This document shows, piece by piece, positions 1-10,134 of a stretch of DNA of 64,000 bases. Where the stretch lies: NCBI GenBank assembly GCA_023052935.1, contig CM041298.1, positions 116,047,977-116,111,976 on the forward strand. Reading direction: 5' to 3'. Below the pieces are notes generated by a model. It searched no databases. It was not told the DNA's origin and saw nothing but the letters and a program-made list of their open reading frames with translations. The position numbers and the translations under genes are program-made. Within the stretch, counting starts at the first letter, position 1, and the number at the start of each line of letters is the position of its first letter. The stretch is from Piezodorus guildinii. Its lineage: Eukaryota; Arthropoda; Insecta; Hemiptera; Pentatomidae.

Positions 1-204
1 ATTATTAGTTATTTTGCACATTTCCAAATGAAACAAAACCAACAATGATTATATAAGTATATTTTTTTTTATTCCACGGTTTCATATTCAGGATACGATA
101 GATAATATAATATATTTATAAATAAAAATATTGGTAAAATTATAAATGTTTAGCATCAAACTAAATTAAAATGGATTGCCCCACAGGCATATACTAGTCT
201 TACT
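1..204. other. AT-rich sequence, no feature seen
   Basis: No ORF, repeat match to the rest of the window, or RNA signal could be recognised. Confidence 0.6.
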
Positions 205-209
205 ACTAC

Positions 210-500
210 TACTGGTCAAGTGGATAGAGCACTAGTCAACAGTTCTCCGGGTCCTGGGTTCGAATCTCGGCAGTGGCAGAACATAATGTATTCTGTTAAT
301 TCGGCGGGTGGCGGGTAGACCCTGGGGTAGACCCAGCCTCTTTAAAGTGGGTACCTAAAATTGGGAAAAAAACTTGACGGCTGAGCGTGAACAAGGCCTA
401 ATAACCGCATCGCAATGCCGTTGGCCTAGAGACAGTACAGATCTCTATATGTACTCAGCCCAAGACCATGGGTTGAGAGGCACAGATTTTTTTTTTTATT
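210..500 (+). repeat. tRNA-derived SINE, family B, copy 1
   Basis: The head looks like a pol III type 2 promoter: an A-box-like TGGTCAAGTGG followed about 35 bp on by a B-box GGGTTCGAATC. A unique body follows, with the marker words AGACCCAGCCTC and AAAGTGGGTACC, and the copy ends in an oligo-T run rather than poly(A). The same head and body recur at 58190-58490, and as two separated halves at 37707-37840 and 38700-38900, so this is a dispersed family. It is non-autonomous and encodes no protein. Confidence 0.8.
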
Positions 501-659
501 GATTTTTTTTTTACTAAGATCAATGGGCTAATCGCTCTCTTATATTTGACCTAAAGACGGCTATGAAAGCATAGCCAGGTGATATCTTTCTAGATCATTT
601 TTATAAATTATTTATATGTTTCAACAATTTTTTCTGTGTAATTAAATTTACAACTGTTT

Positions 660-965
660 TAAAAAACCTTGAATCGTATATGGCGCCTAGTCCTGAAATA
701 TCTTAAGAAACTATCGAATACGGAGAGATTTTTCTTCGACAGATGGCAACAGAGAGCGATAGCCTTAGCGAGTGCGCATAAATAATGCGCTGCGTGCTCT
801 GGGAGTGGCTCATCGGCTATGCGGCATGCGCACACTGGCACGCGCGCACCTGTCGCTTCTCGTTGCGCCGATGTCTCCTTCTTCAGCTGCAGGGGTGATG
901 GCTGTCTTCTCAGGGGAAGATCATATAGAAATGGAGTACGCAAAGCTTTTTAGAGAATATAGCAC
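660..965. other. GC-rich island in AT-rich surroundings
   Basis: About 300 bp with visibly higher GC and many CpG and GCGC words (GCATGCGCAC, GCGCGCACC, TGCGCATAAATAATGCGC). It is open for 94 codons on the minus strand (943-659), but the peptide has no recognisable domain. GCATGCGC resembles an NRF-1 type site, so a promoter or first exon is possible. A GC-rich transposon fragment is equally possible. No second copy was noticed here. Confidence 0.35.
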
Positions 966-1212
966 ATAGAAAATGTATTCGTGTGTTATTCTGTGTAGAA
1001 CATTCCAATCATTTTAGTAAATGTACTATTTAATAATTATAAAATTATAAGTACTGAACGGAATTTTAATGAAGTAGTCTATCTATATTTATATAAGAAA
1101 GTTAGGAAACTGAGTGATATATATAGTTTTCTAAGAGAAATAGGTAAAGAAATATTTTATTCTGGAACTAACAAAGAGATGTTCCCAAATTTCTCACCAA
1201 TTTTGATGAATT

Positions 1213-1730
1213 TTTACATTCACTTACCTAAACGAAAAGTCCTGTGAAACTGAAATTCCATATTTAAGACAAATACGCCCGAGATGTTACAAAAACTTTT
1301 TTATCGAAATCAGCTAAACAAATGAGCCACTTTATACTATACATTTTGCACATTTTTTCGATTTTCTCAAAAACGGTTACGACGATTTTGATTAAACTCG
1401 CTATATCGATGTAAAATTTAATGGGCTTTAATATCATGTAGGGTTCATTCTGATCGCAAGAGTCTAATGGGGCTTAAATGCCGATATTTTAGATTTTCTT
1501 CCTCTAAAGTATCTTTTATTTTTTTATATTTTATGAAACTGACTATATCGTCTGATTATCATTGGTGAAAAACAGGTAAATATATATGTTGAACGAATTC
1601 GATATCAAACTAAAGGAGAAACCGGCAAAAATATTGTTTTCAAGCAATTTTTATTTTTTGAACTCAAGAACTGTAATATACCGATGGAATGCAAAAGATT
1701 TTAGAAAAAATATTTTCTAAAAAATAGGAA
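1213..1730 (+). repeat. Family A repeat, copy 1 (internally deleted)
   Basis: Starts with the A terminus CACTTACCT and then jumps directly to the internal part (AAGTCCTGTGAAACTGAAAT onward), so roughly the first 150 bp after the terminus are missing. It keeps the characteristic words CTCGCTATATCGATG and GGGCTTAAATGCCGATAT and breaks off around 1730 before the other end. Non-coding. Confidence 0.8.
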
Positions 1731-2238
1731 ATTCGCGCACGAAAAACACATTTTTAAAACAGAGGTTTAATGCCCACCGATCAGTGCAATGGTTACATAG
1801 GTTAGAGAATTTCGGTCCCTAAAAAGGCGTCTGCCGCGGCTTCCTTCCCACCTGTGAAAGGCAAGCTAGCGTCGTTTGACACGTATTAACACTTAGTATT
1901 ATGAGATCAAAAGGAAAATCGTGATCAAATGAGTCAGAATTTCGCCTTTTTGGTCCCTTTCTGAATGGTCGCCATTTTGCAAACAACCCGTTTTGACTTG
2001 GCAGTATGACGTGTATTTTTTGCTTTACCATGATGGATGCTTTGCATAACATAAGCTAATAAGTTTGCATTTTTCGTTGCTGGCTCGCGGACTATTATTC
2101 TTTATAGAAATCAGCCGGATATCCACAAAATCTTATATCTGTACCTATCTAAAAAACAAGCAATGCGAAAGGGTCAAATAAGTTCAGAATTCTATAATAC
2201 GAAGTACAAAAGTGCAAACAGTGGCAACAGAAAAGAGA
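1731..2238. other. Unassigned sequence of moderate GC
   Basis: About 500 bp between an A copy and a LINE scrap. It is less AT-rich than its flanks and has a 77-codon open stretch on the minus strand (2052-1819) with no recognisable motif. It could be unrecorded LINE sequence belonging to the fragment downstream. I see nothing else in it. Confidence 0.4.
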
Positions 2239-2442
2239 GTGGTCATTACTCGATTGAGAATTGGGCCATAAGCGACTGACCCATGGTTAACTTGTGAAGA
2301 AGAAAACCGATCCGAAATCTGGAAACTGCAACATGCAACTGACCATCAAATTCTTGAACGATGCCCAACGTACAGAAAAAATATCCTCACAGAAAACATT
2401 GAAAGAAATCTCAACCAGATACTAGGCGACCTTAACAATTAG
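2239..2442 (+). pseudogene. C-terminal scrap of a non-LTR retrotransposon polyprotein
   Basis: The plus frame reads VVITRLRIGP, a stop, then ATDPWLTCEE and, further on, ATDHQILERCPTYRKNI before a final stop. This matches the tail region that follows RT or RNase H in I and Jockey-clade elements: the 'RLRIGHT..TH.YL' block, then 'HIL.ECP.Y'. Most cysteines of the usual C-terminal zinc motif are gone. There is one in-frame stop and nothing upstream of the block, so it is a dead 3' fragment. The clade cannot be set from so little. Confidence 0.6.
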
Positions 2443-2816
2443 GTAAATAATAGAAAAGGACACTAAATACAACAGTAATGTTTTTTACATAAATAAAATA
2501 ACCTAAAATGATAACTGCTATAATTCAAACATAGTTCATGTGTAATTGTAATGTTCATGAATCAACTTTTAATGAATGAACTATCTCTTTAGTGAAGCAC
2601 AGAGCGACCTTCGAAAAGCATCTAAGAAGCTTCCATGCACATTAGTTTTCATTGTATAGCATCTTCAGCGTCCAGCTGAATTCGAAATAAGTGCAATGAC
2701 GTCACTTGCTTGTTTGTATGTCGGGGATGTTCGCTGCGGTAGGCCTGCAATATTATACTCGATACTATGTCTTCTCTTCTGGTACTAATATATACATATA
2801 CTTATACACACACACA
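2443..2816. other. Unassigned AT-rich sequence with a palindromic TGACGTCA
   Basis: No gene seen. It contains one perfect CRE-type palindrome TGACGTCA at 2697-2704; with no adjoining promoter elements or gene I give it no regulatory weight. It ends in CA/TA-rich sequence leading into a microsatellite. Confidence 0.4.
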
Positions 2817-2834
2817 AATATATATATATATATT

Positions 2835-2893
<59 letters not shown>
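2817..2893. repeat. (TA)n microsatellite
   Basis: Near-perfect alternating TA for about 77 bp with one TTT interruption. The open frame through it is a simple-repeat artefact. Confidence 0.95.
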
Positions 2894-2895
<2 letters not shown>

Positions 2896-2929
2896 TTAAC
2901 ATTAAAGTATTGTTTTCTTTTTTATTTAT

Positions 2930-3135
2930 GATTAATCACGGCAACCTGATTCTAAGACTCTTTATATTTTTTTCTCTACCTTTAAAAATAACTTAGTTAT
3001 TGATTGAAAATATTTTTTTTAGCCGCCTTTATGGAACAACCCGGTTGATATCAATGTCAAATTATTAGGATCATCGTTGAATGCACTCTTATTTTCCTGC
3101 CAAAAATCGATCTAGTAGTTTCAGAGTATATATAT
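2930..3135 (+). repeat. Dispersed repeat G, copy 1
   Basis: Shares an ordered set of words with 13290-13600 and 52280-52585: AAATAACTTAGTTATTGA, then TTGATATCAA-GTC, then ATCATCGTTGAATG and a TTTTCCTGCCAAAA-like end. Non-coding, type unknown. Coordinates are approximate because the copies are old. Confidence 0.5.
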
Positions 3136-3786
3136 ATGGAGAGAAAGAGAGAGAGAACCAGATACCTTTATTCTAATACTAAGTCCTCTAATAATAACAT
3201 TAAATTTGACATAATATAAGAGCCATCTATACCTGACTAAGGTATAAAATTTTACAAATAAAACAATTGAACATAATTTTAAAAACATGTTGCTTCCTGC
3301 ACACGACTATCACTTATCTCGGTTGTTAAAATAATTTAAGAGCTAATAAATAAAGTTTTTTCACTTCATTTATTGATTTGCATCTGTCAGCAGTGTTGTG
3401 ACAATCAGCAAATAGTATAGAATAATAAACAAAATAATGTTGTTGTTTTTTCTTTTAAATAAATAAAGTTATAGTTAAAAAAAAATTTAAACATTTATAT
3501 TCAGTTTCCTTAAAAACGCAATTTTTATATTGAATAACATAACATTATAAAATTGTAATAAAAAATCAAATAATTTTATGCTATATTCTTCACTTTACGT
3601 TACATTTCACAACTTTTTACAAAAGGCAATATTTTTTTTTCTAAAATGTGTGGCTTTCCACATTATACATATGTATTACGATTATTGCGTTCCGAAAAAA
3701 ATCACCCAAAAAATAAATTTGATTTTTTCACTTTCAGTGAGTTATAGATTGTTTTCAACATAGAAAAATGTGCAAAATGCATAGTA

Positions 3787-4445
3787 TTGGGGTGTGTCAC
3801 ATGAAATATCCGTTTTCAAGGTAAAGGATTTTTATTAAAAATACGATATGAAAACAAGATAATTTTATCCGAAGTATTTACCTTCTTTTTCTACACATTT
3901 TTCCCAACGTGGCCCATGTATCGAGCTTTTTTACTTTCCCAATGCACTTTAAATGTCTGGAAACGGTAGATGCACTTGCATTTAGTTGTGCTGAGAGTCC
4001 TTTAACTGTTTGGTAGGGGTTTCCTTCTACTGTATGTTTGAGGACGTAGTTGTCTATTACGGACGGAGGTCTTCCTGGGAGAAAGTTTTCCAAGTCGGTA
4101 TCCCCAGCTGAAAACTTAGCAAACCAACGGCGACTGGTCCGTTCATTCACACTCCCTTCCCCAAACGCCTCGCAAATATTTCTAGCGGCCTCAGCAGCTG
4201 AATGGCCGAGTTTAAACTCGTACAAAAATATTACTCGAAAATCGCGTGTTTCCATGTTCATATTTGGAGATATACTGAACAGTGGGTAATTGATTGGGAA
4301 GCTAATGTTTATAATACAAAGGTAGAGGATTAGTAACTGTTTACTTTAAACATGTAAACATTCAGAAGAAAACAACAGAGACCTGCGAAATCCTTTATGT
4401 ATTTCAGAAACTATAAAAACGGACATTTCATGTGAAACAACCCAA
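3787..4445 (-). mobile_element. mariner element 1, internally deleted (659 bp)
   Basis: The ends are inverted repeats: TTGGGGTGTGTCACATGAAA on the left and the complement of TTGGGTTGTTTCACATGAAA on the right. A TA lies on the left side and TG, a decayed TA, on the right. Full mariners are about 1.3 kb, so half is missing. The transposase frame runs on the minus strand. It is non-autonomous and inserted in an A repeat. Confidence 0.9.
3878..4261 (-). pseudogene. mariner transposase, N-terminus fused to extreme C-terminus
   Basis: This 127-codon frame begins MNMETRDFRVIFLYEF and has the paired helix-turn-helix of mariner/SETMAR-type transposases: a first helix set around AAEAARNICEAFGEGSVNE, GRPPS at about residue 63, and a second set ending VSRHLKCIGKVKKLDTW. 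It then jumps straight to LGKMCRKRR, the extreme C-terminus. The whole catalytic DDD domain is missing but the frame stays open across the deletion. It could still encode a DNA-binding peptide able to recognise the TIRs; whether it is expressed is unknown. Confidence 0.8.
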
Positions 4446-4573
4446 TGGATACACACAGACACTGTTTTGCTGGGCTCGGGGGCGTATTTCCGGTTAAAAT
4501 ATTAATTCTAAAATTGTCCCGATCGCAAATTTTCTCTTACTATATATTTCATATGTAGGTAACTGAATGTAAA

Positions 4574-4888
4574 TGTAATATGCCAAAGCCAATATATTTG
4601 TGAGTCTTCACCTATCTTTTAAGACAACAGAAATCCACTATCTCACTCGACGTAGAAGATATTATTCCTGTGTCGGTCACGGATCATTAGTCTGAGGGGA
4701 TTTGGGAGTGAGGAGGATTCACGATTTAAGAGGAGTAAGCCTGTGCTAATTTGAATATCCCCAGAATGCGGTCACAACTTGCTAGTTCCAATTTATGCTT
4801 GTCTTGAGTGGGATTAAGTGATTCCGCTCCCTGAAGCCATCGAGTAGGATATATTTTTATTACATTAAACGAAAAAAATAAATAAAAA
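4574..4888. other. Unassigned sequence between two A copies
   Basis: No ORF of note, no match to other parts of the window and no RNA signal. Of average base composition for the window. Confidence 0.4.
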
Positions 4889-4972
4889 TCAGGTGCACGA
4901 AGCATAAGAATTTCAATTACCTCCGCTGTTAAAATCAATTTAAGAATTTTTAAATACATGTAGAAATAAAAA

Positions 4973-5255
4973 TAGGGATCACTTGTAGCTGGGTGGTTAG
5001 CGTAACAGCCTCCTATGCAAAAGGTAACGGGTTCAAACCCGCAGGTGGTCCTAGGATTTTTTAATGGGAGTAAAAAATCCTTAGTTATGCCGTCCTTCGG
5101 ATGGGACGTTAAAAGGTGGTCCCGAGCCTGTGCGATGTCAGGTACTCGTTAAAGATCCCTATCCTAATAAAACCTGGATAGGCAAAATTTAGGACTCCCG
5201 CTGTAGCATTGTCCGATTAGCAATAGTAGCATAAAGTGACGTTAAATAAACAAAC
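4973..5255 (+). repeat. tRNA-derived SINE, family A, copy 1
   Basis: It has an A-box-like TAGCTGGGTGG and a B-box GGGTTCAAACCC 40-50 bp apart. A body follows (TATGCCGTCCTTCGG, GTACTCGTTAAAGATCCC, TCCGATTAG) and an (AACA/AATA)-type tail. It is flanked by a 9-bp direct repeat AAATAAAAA (4964-4972 and 5256-5264), consistent with target-primed insertion into the A repeat. Its closest relative here is at 33154. Confidence 0.85.
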
Positions 5256-5356
5256 AAATAAAAACAAAATGTTAAAAAATTAATTAAATTGAATTTCAAT
5301 AGAAACATGTGTTTTATTAAATAATCTATTATATTTTTATCTAAAACAATCAATTT

Positions 5357-5488
5357 AGTGTTTGGGGTAATCACCTCCAACTCAATGTCAAGATGATCAC
5401 ACTAGGGGCGCTCTGCTTCTTTGACCGGCCGCAAGGTGTCAGCACGGTCAACATGAATTTCCCTTTTCAGGAACCAGAAACAGTTCAT
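5357..5488. other. Unidentified 130-bp insertion inside A copy 3
   Basis: It separates CAATCAATTTAG from CAGTTCATTTCATCGGC, which are contiguous in other A copies. It is GC-richer than its host (GGGGCGCTCTGC, GACCGGCCGC). No second copy is visible and no clear target duplication could be fixed. Confidence 0.5.
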
Positions 5489-6183
5489 TTCATCGGCTTT
5501 TCATCACTCTCCATTACCCTTTACAACTTCCTCTATCAGATAATATTTTTCATAAAATCTTTAGCCGTCCAAGGGTATATTATACATCTATATTACTATT
5601 CTTGTGTTCAAAAACAAAAAAATCGCATAAAAAAATATGTTTGCCCTTTTCTCCTTTAATTGGTTATCAAATTCGCTCAACATTGATATTTAGCCGTCCT
5701 TTATAGTGCCATTAAGATGATATAGACAATCTTTTGAAATGTACAAAATTAAAGGTAGTATAGGAAGAAAATATAGGCATTTAAGCCCACTCAAACTATT
5801 TCAATCAGAATTAAACTTACATGATATTAAATCACATTAAATTTTCCATCGATATAGCGAGTTTAATTAAAATCGTTAGAGCCGTGTTTGAGAAAATCGT
5901 AAAAAGATAAAAAATGCATGGTATAAAGTGGCTCTTCTGGTTAGCCGATTTTGATGAAAAAGTCGCTGTAACATCTAGGGCATATAGTTGTATTAAATAT
6001 GAAATTTCAGTTCCTTACGACTTATCGTTTACTCACCACACACAGACCATTTTTCGCGACTTGGTTATTTGGACTCAGGGGGTCCTAAAACGTGTATTTC
6101 CGTTGAAAACTAAAATTCGAAAATTTTCACGATCGCAATACTTTCCCTTCCTATATATTTCATATATAGGTAAGTAAAAGTAA

Positions 6184-6776
6184 AAACACACACATTAAAA
6201 AGTGTACTGGGCATTCATCAGGGCTAAGAGAAACAAGATAACAACCAATGCAATTAAACCTTAATAATAAGTTAGGTACATAATAATAATATGGTGACAG
6301 TAATATAGTATGGAAAGAAACATAAAATTGCATGTAAAACCATAATAAGATGACAGTTACAAAGTATGGAAGCAAAAAAAATTAAGATGATAATATTTCA
6401 ATAAGAATCTTTAAAGAGAAAATTAACAAATGATTAAATGTTAAAAGAAGAACAATATGTGAACAATTAAAATTTAAAATATGAAAAATTTTGAAGTGAT
6501 ATTTAGCGATAATATATATTTAAAAAAAACATTATAAAGAACATAAGTAGTATATAAAAAGGACACAATCATTAGAAACGATAAATAATAAGAACAAAAA
6601 AAATTTTTGAGTAATTTTTATTTAATTTAATATTAACTTTTTTTTTTTTTTTTGTCAAATCTAGCATAATATTTTACAAAAATGCTAACCTATGATATTG
6701 TTTTTATCATATTGAACGAAACATTATCGATTGTTATACGACCCTGATATGATATGATGCTGTAGAGTTGTTAGAA
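6184..6776. other. AT-rich sequence, nothing recognised
   Basis: Low-complexity A-rich stretches and no coding pattern. A small open frame at 6375-6160 (minus) has no domain and is probably chance. Confidence 0.5.
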
Positions 6777-6808
6777 GAAAAAAAAAAAAAAAAATTAAAA
6801 AAAAAAAA

Positions 6809-6890
<82 letters not shown>
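6777..6890. repeat. Oligo-A block followed by (TA)n microsatellite
   Basis: A-rich for about 34 bp, then about 80 bp of alternating TA. It may be the tail of an older retroelement but no body was recognised to its left. Confidence 0.9.
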
Positions 6891-6894
<4 letters not shown>

Positions 6895-7396
6895 AAACCT
6901 GGTTATATCTTAATCTTAATAGAAATTTCCTTTCACATAAATTTCCAGAATATGGTAGTGAAATTAAAAACGGTCAAAAATCCTCCTTAGTAGGAACTAT
7001 TATTTCGAATCTTTAATGCGCGCATACAGGAATTAGTTATGTTTTATTATTTCTTTACTGTGGGAGCGGGATCAAAGACAAAATCTCAAATAGAAATTCA
7101 CATTCCAGGAAAATAATCACTATAAGGATACTCAGTTGAATAGTATATTAAATAAAGAGAAATCTTTTAGATCTAAATTAAGAAAGACTGGTTTTATTCA
7201 TAACAGAAAACATGTTTAGTACAATTTATGAATGGGTCTAAAGTATTTATGCGTCTTTCCCCTTTTCATTCTTTAACGTAACTTTAAATATCTTTCGTCT
7301 TTTCCTCTTTGCCAACAGGAAAGAAGTTGATATAATGTTTAAATTATTATAATTCTGTGAGGACTTCAGAATGATTTATTTATAGTTTAAAAAACT
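6891..7396. other. Unassigned sequence
   Basis: About 500 bp of AT-rich sequence without long open frames and with no repeat match seen. Confidence 0.5.
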
Positions 7397-7397
7397 T

Positions 7398-7444
<47 letters not shown>

Positions 7445-7470
7445 ATATAATATATAATATACATACATAA
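7397..7470. repeat. (TA)n microsatellite, interrupted
   Basis: Alternating TA with AATA interruptions. Confidence 0.9.
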
Positions 7471-7504
7471 TAATAATACCAAATATTCTATGGAAAGCAT
7501 ACGG

Positions 7505-7853
7505 TACATAAATGAAATGAAATGAAAAGTAACTTTTATTTTTTGACGAGTAGTCCCCTAAGAATAACAAGAAAAGTAAATATAAATAATAATTGTCTAG
7601 TCGTTTAAGACTTCAGTTTAACAATAAAAGACAGGTTTTGTGACAATGAATAGTTATCACCTATAGATTTTAAATATTGAATATGTTGGGAAGATCGATA
7701 CTTTAGGAGATGGAGAAATAGTTGGTTTAAAAGTGGATAATGATAAGGATTTACGAATGGATACAGGCAAGGAATTCCAAAATAGGGTAGCAGGAATAAT
7801 AAAGGATTTTTTAAAGGAAGCAGATCTGTGAGAGTTGAGATACATTGATACAT
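7505..7853 (-). pseudogene. 3' end of a CR1/L2/RTE-like non-LTR retrotransposon
   Basis: On the minus strand a 62-codon frame (7845-7657) contains SFKKSFIIPATLFWNSLPVS and SLSLSTFKPT, the conserved '..F..S....WNSLP..IR...SL.TFK' block that ends many LINE reverse transcriptases. Downstream the strand reads GGGGACTACTCGTCAAAAAATAAAA and then ATTTC pentamers, i.e. a polyadenylation-like signal and a simple tail. The copies at 33404 and about 13980 end the same way. Only the last few hundred bases of the element are present. Confidence 0.65.
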
Positions 7854-7920
7854 ATTGAGACCCGTTTACTTAGATTGACTGGGATCACCTGTGGATCCGG
7901 TGAAGGTCAAATTCTATGAA

Positions 7921-9052
7921 TAAAATTGGAGGCTGATATACAACATCACCACTCTTTTATTATATATTAAAATTGTTTTGGCTAAAATGCCATCTTCAGG
8001 CGCAAAAGAACAATTTTATCTGCAAGTACAAAATATGTTCAAAAAATATATACAATACCAAATGTTTAACAATTTTTTTTCTCTTCGACCTATATTCCCA
8101 CCTGTCAGAACTATCTGACAATCAGCAAATGTGCTGTACAAATGTGAGACCAGACATGGTAGCATGGGGAAGGAAAGTGACCAGCAGCTACACCTTCCAA
8201 GGCTTTAATTAGCAGAGGAGGTCTCTCATCCAGCTTCTTTTAGCCTTCTTCTGACTGGCATTTCAGCTATGACATGTCGTTAATACAGTCTATAGTCGTG
8301 TCTGTTAAGTTTACTGTGAAAATGAGAATAGAGTGTTCGTATGTGTTGGTCAACTTTGGGTTTTGGTATTAGTTGTTATATAAGTCCGATAGGTTCTGTT
8401 GTTTACGTACCAAGGAGCTGTTATTATAAGTCTCAAAATTTTGGATTGAAATGGTTGAGTTATTTTATGTAATAACTGCAAGTTATTTTACTTGCAGTAA
8501 AAAAAGTTAATAATCTATATGATTAACGTTTAATTCCTAAAAATAGATAAAAACAATTTTAAAAATTAAAAATGAAACAAAAGAACAATAAAAGTAATTC
8601 CATATAAAAATGAAAAAAATATAAATTGAATCAGTTGATGTAATATGCTCATCACTGTTAAAATTTAAGTAAAATGATTAAAATTTAATTTATAAATATA
8701 AAAAATAACTAATTAATTTTAAAAATGTGTAAATTACCTAAGGTGAGTGGATGCTTACAACCAGATTATGTCTGAATAGGATGTCATAAAAGGGGGAGAA
8801 GGGAGTTGAAATTAAAATGGCGAATTATTTGATGAAATATACATTTTTAAAAAAAAAATATCTAATTTACCAAATGATGTATATTATTCAGAGCTTATCA
8901 TTTGTGAGACGGATTTAAAATGTTAAATTGGACGATATATTGTACTTGCAGATAAAATGGTTCTTTTGCATCTGAAGATGGCATTTTAGCCGAAACGTTG
9001 TGCATTAATATTTAATAAAAGAGTAGTGAAATTATAATCAGTCTCCAATTTT
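7921..9052. repeat. Foldback element with 110-130 bp inverted arms (A-type hairpin ends)
   Basis: The left arm (about 7921-8045) and right arm (about 8941-9052) are inverted copies of each other. Both carry AAAATTGGAGNCTGAT, CACYACTCTTTTATTA and GGCTAAAATGCCATCTTCAG. The right arm, read on the plus strand, contains CTGAAGAT (8972-8979), a short stem, and CGAAACG (8991-8997). About 900 bp between the arms has no recognisable gene. Snap-back or paired terminal structures like this occur in foldback elements and in Penelope-like solo-end dimers; the class is not settled. Confidence 0.7.
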
Positions 9053-9101
9053 AATCATATAATAATCTATTATATTCTTATATAAAATAATAATAATAAT
9101 A

Positions 9102-10134
9102 TTGGTTGTTCCACATGAAATGTCCGTTTTATAGTTTCTGAAATACATAAAGGATTTTGCAGGTCTCTGTTGTTTTCTTCCGAATGTTTACATATTTAAA
9201 GTAAACAGTTACTAATCCTCTACCTATGTATTATAAACATAGGCTTCCCAATCAATTACCTACTTTTTAGTATACCTCCAAATATGAACATGGAAACACG
9301 CCATTTTCGAGTAATATTTTTGTGAAAGTTTTAAACTCAGCCATTCAGCAGCTGAGGCCGCTAGAAATATTTGCAAGGCGTTTGGGGAAGGGAGTGTTAA
9401 TGAACGGACCATTCGCCGTTGGTTTGCTGAGTTTTCAGCTGGGGATACCATCTTGGAAAACTTGCCCCGAGGAAGACCTAGGTAATAGACAACGGTGTCC
9501 TCAAACAATAGTAGAAGGAAACCCCTACCAAACAGTTGAAGGACTCTCAGCACAACTAAATGCAAGTGCATCTACCGTTTCCAGACATTATCGGGAAAGT
9601 AAAAAAGCTCGATACATGGATACCTCATGATCTCACGTGAGTTGCAGCAAGACCCCATGTTTCAAAACATACCGTGCAAAAATTGAAAGTACTGGGATAC
9701 GAAGTTCTTCCGCACCCACCATATTCTCCCGACTTGTCTCCAACAGATTGTATATATCGTGTGAATGCAGTATGAATGTTGTACTTTATCCCTATTAAAA
9801 ATGTCCTAAATTAGACAGATTGTAATATTGCTCAATAAAGAATTTTTTTAAAAAAATGTCTCCAACAGAATACCACCTGTTCAGGAATTTAGACAACTTC
9901 GTCAAAGGAAAACTTTTTTAAAATGATGATCAAGTGAAAAGTGCGTTTTAAGATTTTGTTTCATTTCAAAGCTCAGAATTTTTCAGTTCGGGGATAAAAA
10001 AGTTGGTGTCAAGTTGGGAAAAATGTGCAGAAAAAGAAGATAAATACTTCAAATAAAATTATCTTGTTCTCATATCGTATTTTTAATAAAAATCATTCAC
10101 CTTGAAAACAGACATTTCATGTGACACAACCCAA
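9102..10134 (+). mobile_element. mariner element 2, internally deleted and carrying a LINE tail
   Basis: TIRs TTGGTTGTTCCACATGAAAT and the complement of TTGGGTTGTGTCACATGAAA, flanked by TA (9100-9101 and 10135-10136). The transposase reads in plus but is broken by frameshifts and stops (including within the N-terminal helix region). N-terminal HTH remnants (SASTVSRH) are followed, after a deletion, by the C-terminal block PHPPYSPDLSPTD. That block is interrupted by the 109-bp insertion at 9748-9856. The deletion joint (...GCAGCAAGACCCCATG...) is the same as in element 3 at 21804. Confidence 0.9.
9748..9856 (+). mobile_element. 5'-truncated Jockey-like LINE 3' end inside mariner
   Basis: This 109-bp piece matches the 3' untranslated end of the Jockey copy at 35301-37252 (shared words GTATGAATGTTGTACTT, AAAATGTCCTAAATT, ATTGCTCAATAAAGAATT). 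It ends in an A-rich tail after AATAAAG. It is bounded by a 13-bp target duplication TGTCTCCAACAGA (9735-9747 and 9857-9869) derived from the mariner sequence. A textbook dead-on-arrival insertion. Confidence 0.9.

Larger units (their letters stand above)
3280..4573 (-). repeat. Family A repeat, copy 2, split by a mariner
   Basis: The left end (GCACACGACTATCACTTATC) and degraded internal words continue to AATGTGCAAAATGCATAG. The other end resumes after the mariner as CTCGGGGGCGTATTTCC and runs to CATATGTAGGTAACTGAA. Both sides match the minus orientation of A in the right order, although part of the middle is missing. The mariner at 3787-4445 sits exactly at the gap. Confidence 0.65.
4889..6183 (-). 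repeat. Family A repeat, copy 3, with two insertions
   Basis: Complete from AATCAGGTGCACGAAG (diverged outer end) to the TATATAGGTAAGTAAAAGT end at 6183. Two pieces interrupt it: a SINE A at 4973-5255 and an unrelated 130-bp segment at about 5357-5488. The A sequence resumes correctly on each side of both. The open frames across 5393-6177 are translations of this non-coding repeat. Confidence 0.85.

Noticed and set aside
2697..2704. CRE palindrome TGACGTCA
   Set aside because: Single 8-bp match without promoter context or gene; expected by chance at this scale.
2706..2894. 62-codon ORF ending in Tyr/Ile repeats
   Set aside because: It is mostly the translation of a (TA)n microsatellite.
4981..5050. 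Possible tRNA gene (A and B boxes)
   Set aside because: No cloverleaf acceptor stem could be formed and the sequence continues as a repeated SINE body; the same holds for SINE B, C and D heads.
5393..6177. Two plus-strand ORFs of 87-88 codons
   Set aside because: Both fall in A copy 3 and its insertion; other A copies are not open in these frames.
8972..8997. Canonical hammerhead ribozyme
   Set aside because: CUGANGA and GAAA-like parts are present in order, but there is an extra base before stem II and no convincing stem III/cleavage triplet; kept only as a hypothesis.
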